Source: Paraburkholderia sprentiae WSM5005 | Lineage (GTDB): Bacteria > Pseudomonadota > Gammaproteobacteria > Burkholderiales > Burkholderiaceae | Assembly: GCF_001865575.2 (NCBI RefSeq) | Contig: NZ_CP017561.2 | Location: forward strand, 2,232,001 to 2,296,000 | DNA: 64,000 nucleotides | Direction: 5' to 3' | Part shown: positions 1 through 8,253 of the stretch, one piece after another | How positions within the stretch are numbered: position 1 is the first letter of the stretch | Layout: each line of letters opens with the position of its first letter | Translations under genes and position numbers: made by a program | Notes under the pieces: generated by a model | The model's input: the letters and a program-made list of their open reading frames with translations, nothing else | Database searches by the model: none | What the model was told of the DNA's origin: nothing

Positions 1-209
1 GCGGCGTCGCGCACGAAATAGCCGGACTGCGGCCGGGTCTCCACGATGCCGCGGCTCTCCAGCAGCGCATACGCATGCAGCACCGTCTTGATGCTGACGC
101 CGTGCTGGTGGCTCGCCTGACGCACCGACGCGATCCGCTCGCCGGCCGCGAACACGCCACGGCGCACGGCTTCGGTGATTTCGTCGGCGAGTTTTTCGTA
201 GAGCTTCAT
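1..209 (-). CDS. GntR/MocR-family transcriptional regulator, N-terminal part (runs off the window)
   Basis: The visible 69 residues form a GntR-type winged helix: MKLYEKLADEI at the start, an ERIASVRQ segment typical of these domains, then SIKTVLHAYALLESRGIVETRP and GYFVRD at the domain end. The gene is cut by the left window edge, so a C-terminal aminotransferase-like (MocR) domain is only inferred from the way the domain ends. It is divergent from the molybdenum oxidoreductase to its right, with a 160-bp shared intergenic region, and may control that gene or itself. Confidence 0.8.
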   Translation of the reverse strand, partial: MKLYEKLADEITEAVRRGVFAAGERIASVRQASHQHGVSIKTVLHAYALLESRGIVETRPQSGYFVRDA

Positions 210-369
210 GCGGTTCGGGCGGCTTCGGGTAGCTTCCGGCGGTTTCAGATACCGTCCCGGCACTGTACTCCTATTCTTTCCGATTTTCTGTGTCCGATCA
301 GATTTGTGGAACACAGTACGCTTGTGCCGTTGGTCTCCAAAGCCCCTCGAATCTGTCCATCGCCACGTC

Positions 370-2706
370 ATGAAGAAGAACGAAGCACAAGCCGAAGCCC
401 GCATCGAGCCGTACAAGCACCCCGCCGCCGGATGGGGCGCGCTGAAGTACGTCGCCATCAACCTGCTCAAGGAGAAGGTCGCTGGCGGCAACTACCGCAC
501 GCTGCTCAAGCAGAACCAGCCTGACGGCTTCGACTGCCCCGGCTGCGCGTGGCCGGATCGCGAACACGCGTCCACGTTCGAGTTCTGCGAAAACGGCGTG
601 AAGGCCGTGGCCGCCGAGGCGACAGGCAAGCGCGTGACGCCCGCGTTCTTCGAGCGGCATAGCGTCGCCGAGCTGATGACGCAATCGGACTTCGAGCTCG
701 AGCAGCACGGCCGCCTGACCGATCCCCTCGTCTACGACGCCGCCCGCGACCGCTACGTGCCGATCGGCTGGGATGACGCATTCGAGCTGATCGCAAGTCA
801 TCTGCAGCGCCAGGGCGATCCGAACCGCGCCGCTTTCTATACGTCGGGACGCGCGAGCAACGAAGCCGCGTTCCTGTACCAGCTGTTCGTGCGCATGTAT
901 GGCACCAACAATTTCCCCGATTGCTCGAATATGTGCCACGAGGCGACCAGCCGCGGCCTGCCGCATACGGTCGGCGTGGGCAAGGGCACGGTCACGCTCG
1001 ACGACTTCGAACACGCGGACACGCTGCTGATCTTCGGCCAGAACCCGGCCACCAATCACCCGCGCATGCTCGGCGAGCTGCGCGAATGTGCGAAGCGCGG
1101 CGCCACGATCGTGTCGATCAATCCGCTGAAGGAGCGCGGCCTCGAACGCTTCGCGAGCCCCCAGCATCCGGTCGAAATGCTGACGATGGGCAGCACCAGG
1201 ATCAGCTCGGTGTTCATTCGCCCGAAGGTCGGCGGCGACTTCGCGCTGATCAAGGGCGTCGCCAAGCGCGTGCTCGAACTCGACGATGAAGCGCTCGCAT
1301 CGGGCCTCGAAGGTGTGCTCGACGTGGGCTTCATCGCCGAACACACGGTCGGCTTCGCGGCTTTCGCCGATGATCTGCGCGCCGAGCGCTGGGACACGAT
1401 CGTCGCCGAGGCAGGCGTGCCGCTCGACGAGGTGCTGAAGCTCGCCGATATCTATGTGAAGGGCCGCGCGGTGATCTCGACGTGGGGCATGGGTCTCACG
1501 CAGCACAAGAACTCGGTCGCGACGGTGCAACTGCTGTCGAACCTGATGATGATGCGCGGCAATATCGGGCGCCGCGGCGCGGGGCTGTGCCCGGTGCGGG
1601 GACACTCGAACGTGCAGGGTGACCGCACCGTCGGTATCGAAGAGAAGCCGACCGACGCGTTTCTCGACCGCCTCGGCGCGGCCTACGATTTCGAGCCGCC
1701 TCGCGAGCACGGACTCGATGTCGTCAACACGATTCAGGCGATGCTCGATGGCAAGGTGAAAGTGTTCATCGGCCTGGGCGGGAATTTCTCGATCGCGACG
1801 CCGGACACGCCGCGCACCTGGGCCGCGATGCGCGCGTGCGACCTGACCGTGCACGTGACGACGAAGCTCAATCGCAGCCACCTCGTGCATGGTCGCGACG
1901 CGCTGATCCTGCCGACGCTCGGGCGCACCGAGATCGATGTTCAGAACGGCGTGGCGCAAGGCGTCAGCGTCGAGGATTCGATGAGCATGGTGCACATCTC
2001 GTACGGGATGAACAAGCCGGCATCGGACAATCTGCTCTCCGAAGTGGCGATCGTCGCGCACATGGCGCACGCGACGCTCGGCAGCGGCAAGGTGGACTGG
2101 CTCGCGCACGCGGCCGATTACGCGCTGATACGCGAGGGCATCGCGAAGGTGATCGACGGTTTCGGCGACTACAACGAGCGCCTGAAGCATCCGGGTGGCT
2201 TCCATCTCGGCGTTGCGTCGCGCGATCGCATCTGGAAAACGCCGAGCGGCAAAGCACAGTTTCTGGTGCACCCAATCGCGCTCGACACGCCGATTCATCA
2301 GGCGCGCAAGCGTTACGGCGAACGCCTGATGACGCTGATGACCACCCGTTCACATGATCAGTACAACACGACGATTTACGGTCTCGACGATCGCTATCGC
2401 GGTGTGTACGGACAGCGGCGCGTGCTGTTCGCCAACAAGGACGATCTCGCGATGCTCGGTTTCGCGGCCGGTCAGCGCGTGGATATGACGAGCGTGTGGG
2501 CCGACGGCATCGAGCGACGCGTGGATGGTTTTCTGCTCGTCGAGTACGACATTCCACGCGGCTGCCTCGGCGCATATTATCCGGAGACGAATCCGCTGGT
2601 GCCGCTCTCCTCGGTCGCGGATGGCGCGGGCACGCCGACGTCGAAGTCGATTCCGGTGTTGTTGACGGCATCGGTGCTTGAAGATGCCGTTGTTGTGGCG
2701 GCTTGA
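370..2706 (+). CDS. FdhF/YdeP-family molybdopterin oxidoreductase alpha subunit
   Basis: The 778-residue product matches the FdhF/YdeP branch of molybdopterin oxidoreductases, which resemble formate dehydrogenase H but whose substrate is often unknown. Near the N-terminus Cys56, Cys59 and Cys73 (CPGC and FEFCENG) are a possible iron-sulfur ligand set. The central region has the molybdopterin-binding pattern DTLLIFGQNPATNHPR and the cofactor segment MMMRGNIGRRGAGLCPVRGH. The C-terminal part has the molydopterin dinucleotide-binding fold (TTRSHDQYNTTIYG). The reading frame is open further upstream to 208, but ATG 370 gives the usual MKKN start. No Shine-Dalgarno is obvious. No in-frame TGA indicates selenocysteine. 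Confidence 0.88.
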   Translation: MKKNEAQAEARIEPYKHPAAGWGALKYVAINLLKEKVAGGNYRTLLKQNQPDGFDCPGCAWPDREHASTFEFCENGVKAVAAEATGKRVTPAFFERHSVAELMTQSDFELEQHGRLTDPLVYDAARDRYVPIGWDDAFELIASHLQRQGDPNRAAFYTSGRASNEAAFLYQLFVRMYGTNNFPDCSNMCHEATSRGLPHTVGVGKGTVTLDDFEHADTLLIFGQNPATNHPRMLGELRECAKRGATIVSINPLKERGLERFASPQHPVEMLTMGSTRISSVFIRPKVGGDFALIKGVAKRVLELDDEALASGLEGVLDVGFIAEHTVGFAAFADDLRAERWDTIVAEAGVPLDEVLKLADIYVKGRAVISTWGMGLTQHKNSVATVQLLSNLMMMRGNIGRRGAGLCPVRGHSNVQGDRTVGIEEKPTDAFLDRLGAAYDFEPPREHGLDVVNTIQAMLDGKVKVFIGLGGNFSIATPDTPRTWAAMRACDLTVHVTTKLNRSHLVHGRDALILPTLGRTEIDVQNGVAQGVSVEDSMSMVHISYGMNKPASDNLLSEVAIVAHMAHATLGSGKVDWLAHAADYALIREGIAKVIDGFGDYNERLKHPGGFHLGVASRDRIWKTPSGKAQFLVHPIALDTPIHQARKRYGERLMTLMTTRSHDQYNTTIYGLDDRYRGVYGQRRVLFANKDDLAMLGFAAGQRVDMTSVWADGIERRVDGFLLVEYDIPRGCLGAYYPETNPLVPLSSVADGAGTPTSKSIPVLLTASVLEDAVVVAA

Positions 2707-2743
2707 ATCAGCACTATCTTCCGCGCCTGCTGCGCGGTCGGTT

Positions 2744-3247
2744 TCACGCTGTCTTTTTCGCCAGATCGCGATGCGTCAGATAGAGACGCAGATCGAATTC
2801 GATCTGGTGGTAACCCGGCTGCATGAACTCGCATAACCGATAGAACGCCTTGTTGTGATCGCTCTCCTTCAGATGAGCGAGTTCGTGCACGACGATCATC
2901 TTCAGAAACTCCGGCGCCGCGGCCTTGAATAACGACGCGATGCGGATTTCCTTCTTCGCCTTCAGCTTGCCGCCCTGCACGCGCGAAATGCTCGTGTGCA
3001 GACCGAGCGCGTGACGCATCACGTCGAGCTTGCTGTCGTACGTGACCTTGTCGATCTGCTCGGCACTGCGCAGATGTTCGCGTTTGAGCTCCGCGCAGTA
3101 CGCGTAGAGCGCGCGGTCGGTTTGAACGTCGTGCGTGTTCGGGTACCTTTGCGCGAGGTAGGAGCCGAGCTGATCGGCGGCGATCAGCGTTTTCACCTTG
3201 TCTTGCAGAGGTGCGGGGTAGCCGGTGAGGTATTTGAGGGGGGACAT
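2744..3247 (-). CDS. YgjP-like zinc metallopeptidase (M48/DUF45 type)
   Basis: This 167-residue protein carries the zinc-binding motif VVHELAHLKESDHNKAFY: two His and the catalytic Glu in HELAH, with a third ligand His in the downstream SDHNKAF segment. This is the hallmark of the YgjP/DUF45 family of cytosolic metallopeptidase-like proteins. Family members are usually 160-240 residues, so this is a short but complete form. It converges on the upstream oxidoreductase gene with a 37-bp gap. Its substrate is unknown. Confidence 0.82.
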   Translation of the reverse strand: MSPLKYLTGYPAPLQDKVKTLIAADQLGSYLAQRYPNTHDVQTDRALYAYCAELKREHLRSAEQIDKVTYDSKLDVMRHALGLHTSISRVQGGKLKAKKEIRIASLFKAAAPEFLKMIVVHELAHLKESDHNKAFYRLCEFMQPGYHQIEFDLRLYLTHRDLAKKTA

Positions 3248-3441
3248 GAACGCGGATTCGGATTTGCGGGGCTGATGTTACGCATGGTCGGGCTGATGGA
3301 CAAGCTTGGGCATTTTCCGGATGCCGCCCCGTTCGGAGCTGAATAAAAATCAGGCTAGGCAGCTCCATGACGATATCAGTAAGCAAGGTCTCGGGTATCA
3401 CGAAATATTGGAGCGGGGGCACGACATGTTTGGAGGCGGTG

Positions 3442-3924
3442 ATGATTGATACAAGGACAGAAATTGCGGGGCGGCTTACCGTGCTCGTCGGGCTTGATGT
3501 GAGCTGGGTCAGTCATGCTGGAGACATGGTCACTGTGCAATTTGGCCCGCAGCGACGGTACACGCTTAGGGGAAGAAGTCGGGAGGATGGAGCGTGGGCG
3601 CTTCATGTGCAATGTGCCTGGCAGCTCGAACGAGAGGGCTTCACCGTAGCGACGAGAGCGGATCTGCGGGACTCCGATGAAAAGGCGCACGCCACGGCGC
3701 GGCGCTTGCATGAAATATTCGTGGGGCAAGGACCTGTCAAGGTCGAGGATGCATCGGCAGACGACGCAGGCGGCATCGTCGTTTCGTTCTCGCGAGGGTA
3801 TCGCCTTGTCGTGATCCCGGACCGCGTTGAAGATGACGAAGACTGGCGCTTCTTCGCGCCGGGCAACGATGCCGCGCATCTGGTCATCGAGGGGGGCGCG
3901 GTCGCACCCGAGTCTTTCGACTGA
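3442..3924 (+). CDS. hypothetical protein, immunity-protein-like
   Basis: The start at ATG 3442 is chosen because a GGAGG sits 6 bases upstream (3432-3436); an ATG at 3367 has no such site. The 160-residue product is acidic at its C-terminus, has no signal peptide or membrane segment, and contains alternating hydrophobic strands (RLTVLVGLDVSWVSHAGDMV, RYTLRG, GYRLVVIP). It resembles the small cytosolic immunity-type proteins of polymorphic toxin loci (possibly DUF6188-like), but I cannot assign it firmly. A terminator lies 10 bp after the stop, inside the first copy of a 57-bp repeat. It has no toxin directly beside it, so it may be an orphan immunity gene. Confidence 0.65.
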   Translation: MIDTRTEIAGRLTVLVGLDVSWVSHAGDMVTVQFGPQRRYTLRGRSREDGAWALHVQCAWQLEREGFTVATRADLRDSDEKAHATARRLHEIFVGQGPVKVEDASADDAGGIVVSFSRGYRLVVIPDRVEDDEDWRFFAPGNDAAHLVIEGGAVAPESFD

Positions 3925-3933
3925 TACGCAGAG

Positions 3934-3960
3934 GCCGATCGTCGCGGGTCGGCTTTTTTT
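3934..3960 (+). terminator. rho-independent terminator of the orphan immunity-like gene
   Basis: A GCCGA/TCGGC stem with a 10-base loop is followed by seven T residues, 10 bp after the stop codon at 3924. Confidence 0.75.
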
Positions 3961-3990
3961 GTGCGGGCCGGTAAGGCACAGCCTGAGTGT
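3934..3990. repeat. 57-bp imperfect direct repeat, copy 1
   Basis: This copy matches 5535-5591 at about 50 of 57 positions by eye. It starts at the terminator stem and runs through the shared GGTAAGGCACAGC stretch to GAGTGT, where similarity stops. Both copies lie immediately after an immunity-like gene, so they bracket the toxin/immunity pair. Confidence 0.8.
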
Positions 3991-4308
3991 CGATTTTTTG
4001 TCTCTTCGAGGAAGCGCTCGCGGACGTACGCGCCGTATTGGCGCGAACAGCGGCTTCGGGCGCATGATCTGCTGCGCGAGGGCCACCAGCGGCTGGAAAA
4101 GCTCATAGACCAGCGATACGGTCGCTGCCCGCGAGCATTCGCGCTACGGGCGCGAAAAACCGCAGTATTCCTGCGGGCGCTTTTCTCTCTTTCACCGAGA
4201 GCCGTGGAGATTTTGGGCGGTCGCCCATGTACGGACTGCCTGTCGCACGGTAATTATCTGACTGCTGTCAACCCCGTCAGCGATTTCAGATAGACCATCG
4301 ACACACCT
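3991..4308. other. non-coding or degenerate stretch between repeat copy 1 and the toxin gene
   Basis: No convincing gene is seen. Short overlapping open frames on both strands contain protein-like fragments, for example EQRLRAHDLLREGHQRLE on the plus strand. None has a ribosome-binding site or a recognisable domain. The segment could be debris of an earlier toxin or immunity gene. Confidence 0.4.
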
Positions 4309-5085
4309 ATGTCCCAGTCCGTATTTGAGATGCACTCCGTGGAGCTGTCCTGCCAGCGGCCACCAGGGGCCTGTTATGTCATCTGCGACGAATGGCACTA
4401 TAAAGCGTGCCTCGGCAAGGCCGCAGACCTTCAGAGGGCCAAGGCGGAGACCCGGGAATTTCTTGACATTGCCCAACTGAATCACAGGGCGTGGCAGAAG
4501 GACCGGAAACTGATCAGGAATCTCATTGGCAGTCACTGGCTGTTTTTTCATCGCGTACGGGACCGCAACCCTGACACCGATGGCTGGTGGGTCATCGTCG
4601 CTCTTCTCGAAGAGGTGCGCCGGGGTGCCCTGCTTGCCATTAAAGGTCCGCGTAATGGCCTGTTTCCGTCACCGTACAGCAGCACGCCGTTGCGGAATAT
4701 CGCAGCGAGGGCCGGCAATCGCCGGGACGGCGAATCTGCGCTGTCTGTCCAGTATGATCCGGCCACCTGGCAAACCCGGCTGAACGCTGCGCGCGCAGCC
4801 AGGGCTGGCGATAGAGGCGCATCAACGCTGCTCGGCGACGCGCAGCCGTTCGAGTATGTGCCTGATGCGTTGAGCGGCGATGTCGTTGAACTCGCCGCGA
4901 GCACCAATAACCCACGCTATGCCGCCAAGATGCTTGGATACGATCAAAACACGTTCAGCGACATGCTTCACGCTATGAAGCAGTACAACAAATTGCGCGG
5001 CGACAACAACGTAATCTGGCATGACGTTGGAGACGTGGAATTTAACGGCGTGATTATCGACAACATGCACAGTTGGGCACCCTAA
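4309..5085 (+). CDS. putative polymorphic toxin / effector
   Basis: The 258-residue product has no signal peptide and no domain I can name. The region to about residue 115 is rich in W, R and K, followed by a low-complexity linker near 140-180 (LNAARAARAGDRGAST). A compact C-terminal domain (NNPRYAAKMLGYDQNTFSDM, VIWHDVGDVEF, IIDNMHSW) resembles short toxin domains that end polymorphic effectors. The case for a toxin is contextual: base composition is lower in GC than the neighbours, the stop is 9 bp before a DUF4279-like immunity gene, and direct repeats flank the pair. The catalytic activity is unknown. The start codon has a weak ribosome-binding site, so the N-terminus is uncertain. Confidence 0.55.
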   Translation: MSQSVFEMHSVELSCQRPPGACYVICDEWHYKACLGKAADLQRAKAETREFLDIAQLNHRAWQKDRKLIRNLIGSHWLFFHRVRDRNPDTDGWWVIVALLEEVRRGALLAIKGPRNGLFPSPYSSTPLRNIAARAGNRRDGESALSVQYDPATWQTRLNAARAARAGDRGASTLLGDAQPFEYVPDALSGDVVELAASTNNPRYAAKMLGYDQNTFSDMLHAMKQYNKLRGDNNVIWHDVGDVEFNGVIIDNMHSWAP

Positions 5086-5094
5086 AGGAATGTT

Positions 5095-5514
5095 ATGGTA
5101 ACGACCCATCAACTTGCACATGCTTCTTTCACTATCTATCAGGACGTGGAGCGGCCCGAATTCTGGACAAACTACTTTGGCGTTGAACCGGACATGCAGA
5201 GTGTTCGGGGACAATTCCGCACTACACCATCGGGGCGCACTAGCAAGTACCCCGCTCGAATTGGTGTATGGGGTGTGCATAGCAAGGGGCATGTTCAGAG
5301 TAATATTCTTGCGCCTCACCTTCGCTATCTGGTCGAACGCTTGGCATTGCCCCGATCAGACCTGCCCGAATTGCTCAAGCGCACTGGCGCGCATATGCGT
5401 TTCTTCTGTTATTGGGACAACGAGAGCGGCGACCGCGTGCCTGATGTGCCCGACGACATTCGCACCATGATGGAAGCCATGGGCGGCACGGTTGAGATTG
5501 ATGAATATCGATAG
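5095..5514 (+). CDS. DUF4279-like probable immunity protein
   Basis: The 139-residue product has the DUF4279 pattern: an N-terminal strand AHASFTIYQDVERPEFWTNY, a 'GVEPD' turn, a G-T-rich strand with W (IGVWGVHSKGHVQSNI), and a helix ending in HLRYLVERL. DUF4279 proteins are known as cytosolic immunity proteins in bacterial toxin loci. The start follows an AGGA site, 9 bp after the upstream stop, so it is co-transcribed with the preceding gene. A strong terminator follows. The role as antidote to the upstream product is inferred from order and spacing. Confidence 0.68.
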   Translation: MVTTHQLAHASFTIYQDVERPEFWTNYFGVEPDMQSVRGQFRTTPSGRTSKYPARIGVWGVHSKGHVQSNILAPHLRYLVERLALPRSDLPELLKRTGAHMRFFCYWDNESGDRVPDVPDDIRTMMEAMGGTVEIDEYR

Positions 5515-5533
5515 AGCCTCGCTCGAGTGCACA

Positions 5534-5563
5534 AGCCGATCCTCGCGAGTCGGCTTTTTTTTT
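5534..5563 (+). terminator. rho-independent terminator of the toxin/immunity operon
   Basis: An AGCCGA/TCGGCT stem, with a smaller CTCGCGAG palindrome in its loop, is followed by a run of nine T, 19 bp after the immunity gene. Confidence 0.8.
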
Positions 5564-5591
5564 GCGAGCTGGTAAGGCACAGCGCGAGTGT
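5535..5591. repeat. 57-bp imperfect direct repeat, copy 2
   Basis: This is the second copy of the repeat at 3934-3990, the same length with about seven mismatches. It includes the terminator and the GGTAAGGCACAGC core and ends at GAGTGT. Between it and tRNA-Leu there is only a 33-codon open frame (5593-5694) with no recognisable content. Confidence 0.8.
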
Positions 5592-5768
5592 TATGGGCCG
5601 CACTTCTGAATTAATCCTCTATGCCGCAAACATGCACGGCCCACGCTTCCATCATTGGGCGGCGCTGTTCCAAAAGATTGTCCCGCTGAGGTAGTCAGGC
5701 GACCGTCCCGCCTTTGATCGGAATGACTTCGCGATCCGCGCCCATTCAGCCTGTCTCAGTTCAGTATT

Positions 5769-5853
5769 TGGTGCCGGGGATCGGACTCGAACCGACAAGC
5801 CGTGAGGCGGCGGATTTTAAGTCCGCTATGTTTACCAATTTCATCACCCCGGC
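5769..5853 (-). tRNA. tRNA-Leu (anticodon UAA)
   Basis: Read on the minus strand, the 85-nt gene has the acceptor stem GCCGGGG/CCCCGGC, a D-arm with GATGAAATTGGTAAACA, and the anticodon stem-loop GCGGACTTAAAATCCGC with anticodon TAA. It also has a type II variable arm (CGCCTCACGGCTTGT), a T-loop GGTTCGAGTCC and an encoded CCA. Its 3' end points toward the toxin/immunity patch, the side where tRNA-targeted elements insert. Confidence 0.97.
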
Positions 5854-5939
5854 AGGGGTTGCAATCGCGCGTGGACGCGAATTCTACCATCACGTCGCGG
5901 CAGCCCAAAAAGCGTCCGACGCCGCATTCATCCCCAAGT

Positions 5940-5953
5940 CATAAACGTTTCCG
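5940..5953. promoter_or_regulatory. LacI-type operator, distal site
   Basis: The 14-bp site is centred on CG at 5946-5947 and keeps the AAnCGnTTnC core of the LacI/GalR operator consensus (TGnAAnCGnTTnCA). It lies about 42 bp before the lacI-family gene and 26 bp centre-to-centre from the proximal site, which suggests autoregulation by two dimers. Confidence 0.55.
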
Positions 5954-5965
5954 ATAATCCGCTCA

Positions 5966-5979
5966 CGAAAACGATTACA
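5966..5979. promoter_or_regulatory. LacI-type operator, proximal site
   Basis: CGAAAACGATTACA matches the LacI/GalR operator consensus at every defined position except the first. It lies 15 bp before the ATG of the regulator gene, a position that would block transcription. The regulator and the downstream importer are co-directional, so this site may control the whole unit. Confidence 0.65.
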
Positions 5980-5994
5980 GCGGCCAGAAAACCG

Positions 5995-7089
5995 ATGACC
6001 CCGACGATCAAGGATGTCGCCGCCCACGCCGGCTTTTCCATCGCCACGGTATCGCGCGCGATCAACGCGCCGCACACCGTGAACCCCATCACGCTCGACA
6101 AGGTGCGCCAGTCGATCGACGCGCTGAACTTCCGTCCGAGCCCGCTCGGCCGGCAATTGCGCGGCGAGCGCACGCGCCTGATTGGCGTCGTTCTGCCGAC
6201 GCTCGCGAATCCGGTGTTCGCCGAATGCCTGCAAGGCATCGACGATCTCGCGTCAGCGCAAGGCTATCGGCTGATGCTGATGACCACGCAGTACGACGTG
6301 GATCGGGAACGTCACGCGATCGAAACACTGCGCGAGCATCGCGTCGAAGGGCTGATCCTGACAGTCGCCGATGCCGACACGCATCCGCTGCTCGACGAAC
6401 TCGACCGCAACGGCCCGCTGTACGTGCTGATGCACAACGACACGGTGCGCCGCCCGTCGGTGTCGGTCGACAATCGCCTCGCCGCCTACGACGGCGTGCG
6501 CCGGCTCATCGCGCACGGCCATCGCCGCATCCTGATGCTGGCCGGCTCGTTCGCCGCGTCCGATCGCGCGCGTCAGCGGCATCTCGGCTACACGCAGGCG
6601 ATGCAGCAGGCCGGCCTCACGGCCGCGCCCGCGCTCGAAGTCGATTTCAACGCCGAAGAACTCGCGCCGTCCGTGCTCGCGCACCTGACGCACGGTGCAA
6701 ACCGTCCGACCGCCCTCTTCTGCAGCAACGACCTGCTCGCGATGGTCGTGATGCGCGGCCTGCGTCGCGCGCGTCTGAGGATTCCGCAGGACATGTCGAT
6801 TCTCGGCTTCGACGGCCTAGCGATGGGCGAACTGTTGTCGCCAGCGCTCGCGAGCATCTGCGCGCCGAATCGCGAGATCGGCTGCGCGGCGTGGCAGCGG
6901 CTGCTCGCACGGATCGACGGCGCACGCGACGAGCGCGCGTTCTCCGCAAGCTCGCTCACGTTGACGTTGCCGCACAGCGTGCGCGAAGGCGCGACGATCG
7001 CGGCGCTCGCGGCGCACGCGCACCTCGACGCAGTGTCGCCAAGCCGCGTGGTGAGCGCCGCGGCAAGCACGGAAAAGCCGTTCGCATAA
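5995..7089 (+). CDS. LacI-family transcriptional regulator
   Basis: The 364-residue protein has a LacI helix-turn-helix at residues 4-23 (IKDVAAHAGFSIATVSRAIN) and hinge-helix residues (SPLGRQLRG). A periplasmic-binding-protein-like sensor domain follows (LIGVVLPTLANPVF, GLILTVAD, ALFCSNDLLAMVVMRGLR, DMSILGFDGL). Two LacI-type operators precede it, so autorepression is likely. It sits 81 bp upstream of an ABC importer operon and most probably senses the importer's substrate or a breakdown product. The effector is unknown. Confidence 0.9.
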   Translation: MTPTIKDVAAHAGFSIATVSRAINAPHTVNPITLDKVRQSIDALNFRPSPLGRQLRGERTRLIGVVLPTLANPVFAECLQGIDDLASAQGYRLMLMTTQYDVDRERHAIETLREHRVEGLILTVADADTHPLLDELDRNGPLYVLMHNDTVRRPSVSVDNRLAAYDGVRRLIAHGHRRILMLAGSFAASDRARQRHLGYTQAMQQAGLTAAPALEVDFNAEELAPSVLAHLTHGANRPTALFCSNDLLAMVVMRGLRRARLRIPQDMSILGFDGLAMGELLSPALASICAPNREIGCAAWQRLLARIDGARDERAFSASSLTLTLPHSVREGATIAALAAHAHLDAVSPSRVVSAAASTEKPFA

Positions 7090-7170
7090 GAAGCCAAATC
7101 AAGGCACGCCGATACGCGCGCCCAACCGTCATCACCAACTCGCGCAACCATCCGACCCAGGAGACCCGCA

Positions 7171-8253
7171 GTGACCCGCTCATCCTCACGGTTCGCATCC
7201 TCGCTCAAACCGCTCTGGCAAAAACTCTCGCACGCCGCTGCAACCGCATTGCCGGCGAGCCTCGTCGTCGCCGGCGCGGCGCTCGTCGCGCTCGCGCCGC
7301 AAGCCGCGCGCGCCGACGAAACCGCGATCTGCTACAACTGCCCGCCCGAATGGGCCGACTGGGCGAGCCAGATCAAGGCGATCCAGCAAAAGACCGGCAT
7401 TCGCGTGCCGTTCGACAACAAGAACTCGGGACAATCGATCGCACAGCTGATGGCCGAGCAGAAAAGCCCGGTTGCAGACGTCGTATATCTCGGCGTGTCG
7501 TCGGCCTTCCAGGCGAAGGACAAGGGCCTGATTCAGCCGTACAAGCCCGCGCATTGGGACGACATTCCCGCCGGCCTGAAAGACCCGCAAGGCTACTGGT
7601 TCACGATCCACTCGGGCACGCTCGGCTTCTTCGTCAACAAGGACGCGCTCGAAGGCAAGCCGGTGCCGCGCTCGTGGGCCGACCTGCTGAAGCCCGAATA
7701 CAAAGGCATGATCGGCTACCTCGATCCGTCGAGCGCGTTCGTCGGCTATGCGGGCGCGGTCGCGGTCAACCAGGCGCTCGGCGGCACGCTCGATAACTTC
7801 GAGCCGGGCCTCGACTGGTTCAGAAAGCTCAAGGCGAACGCGCCGATCGTGCCGAAGCAGACGGCGTACGCGCGCGTGCTGTCCGGCGAAATCCCGATCC
7901 TGCTCGACTACGACTTCGACGCGTATCGCGCGAAGTACAAGGATCACGCGAACGTCGAGTTCGTGATTCCGCAGGAAGGCACGATTTCGGTGCCGTACGT
8001 GATGAGCCTCGTGAAGGGCGCGCCGCACGAAGCAAACGGCAAGAAGGTGCTCGATTTCGTGCTGTCCGACGCAGGCCAGAAGCTGTGGGCACAGGCGTAT
8101 CTGCGGCCGGTGCGCGCAAGCGCGATGAGCGCCGAGACCGCCGCGCAGTTCCTGCCCGCGAGCGAATACGCACGCGCAAAGCCGGTCGACTTCGCGAAGA
8201 TGGCCGGCCAGCAGTCGAGCTTCGGCGAACGCTATTTGCAGGTGATGCATTGA
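7171..8253 (+). CDS. periplasmic solute-binding protein of an ABC importer (COG1840 type)
   Basis: This 360-residue protein starts with GTG behind a CAGGAG site. It has a long signal peptide that ends near AARADE (about residue 49). The mature part has the two-lobe fold of the ferric/thiamine/2-aminoethylphosphonate binding family (COG1840): VADVVYLGVSSAFQ, GLIQPYKP, GYWFTIHSGTLGFFVNKDAL, and ILLDYDFDAYRAK. The next gene overlaps its stop, so this is the first gene of a five-gene operon. The phosphodiesterase at the end of the operon points to an organophosphorus ligand. This is inferred, not visible in the binding site. Confidence 0.85.
   Translation: MTRSSSRFASSLKPLWQKLSHAAATALPASLVVAGAALVALAPQAARADETAICYNCPPEWADWASQIKAIQQKTGIRVPFDNKNSGQSIAQLMAEQKSPVADVVYLGVSSAFQAKDKGLIQPYKPAHWDDIPAGLKDPQGYWFTIHSGTLGFFVNKDALEGKPVPRSWADLLKPEYKGMIGYLDPSSAFVGYAGAVAVNQALGGTLDNFEPGLDWFRKLKANAPIVPKQTAYARVLSGEIPILLDYDFDAYRAKYKDHANVEFVIPQEGTISVPYVMSLVKGAPHEANGKKVLDFVLSDAGQKLWAQAYLRPVRASAMSAETAAQFLPASEYARAKPVDFAKMAGQQSSFGERYLQVMH

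Noticed and set aside
298..2298. Long minus-strand open frame opposite the FdhF-like gene
   Set aside because: It mirrors the plus-strand gene, as is common in GC-rich DNA. The product is His/Arg/Val-rich with no domain and no ribosome-binding site.
370..2706. Possible selenocysteine or formate dehydrogenase H assignment
   Set aside because: No in-frame TGA and no nearby SECIS-like structure or hyc genes were seen. The protein fits the YdeP-type branch better.
3961..4293. Overlapping plus and minus frames between repeat copy 1 and the toxin
   Set aside because: Neither strand shows a convincing start site or family. It is reported only as a degenerate stretch.
5593..5694. 33-codon frame before tRNA-Leu
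   Set aside because: No ribosome-binding site or family similarity was seen. It is too short to support.
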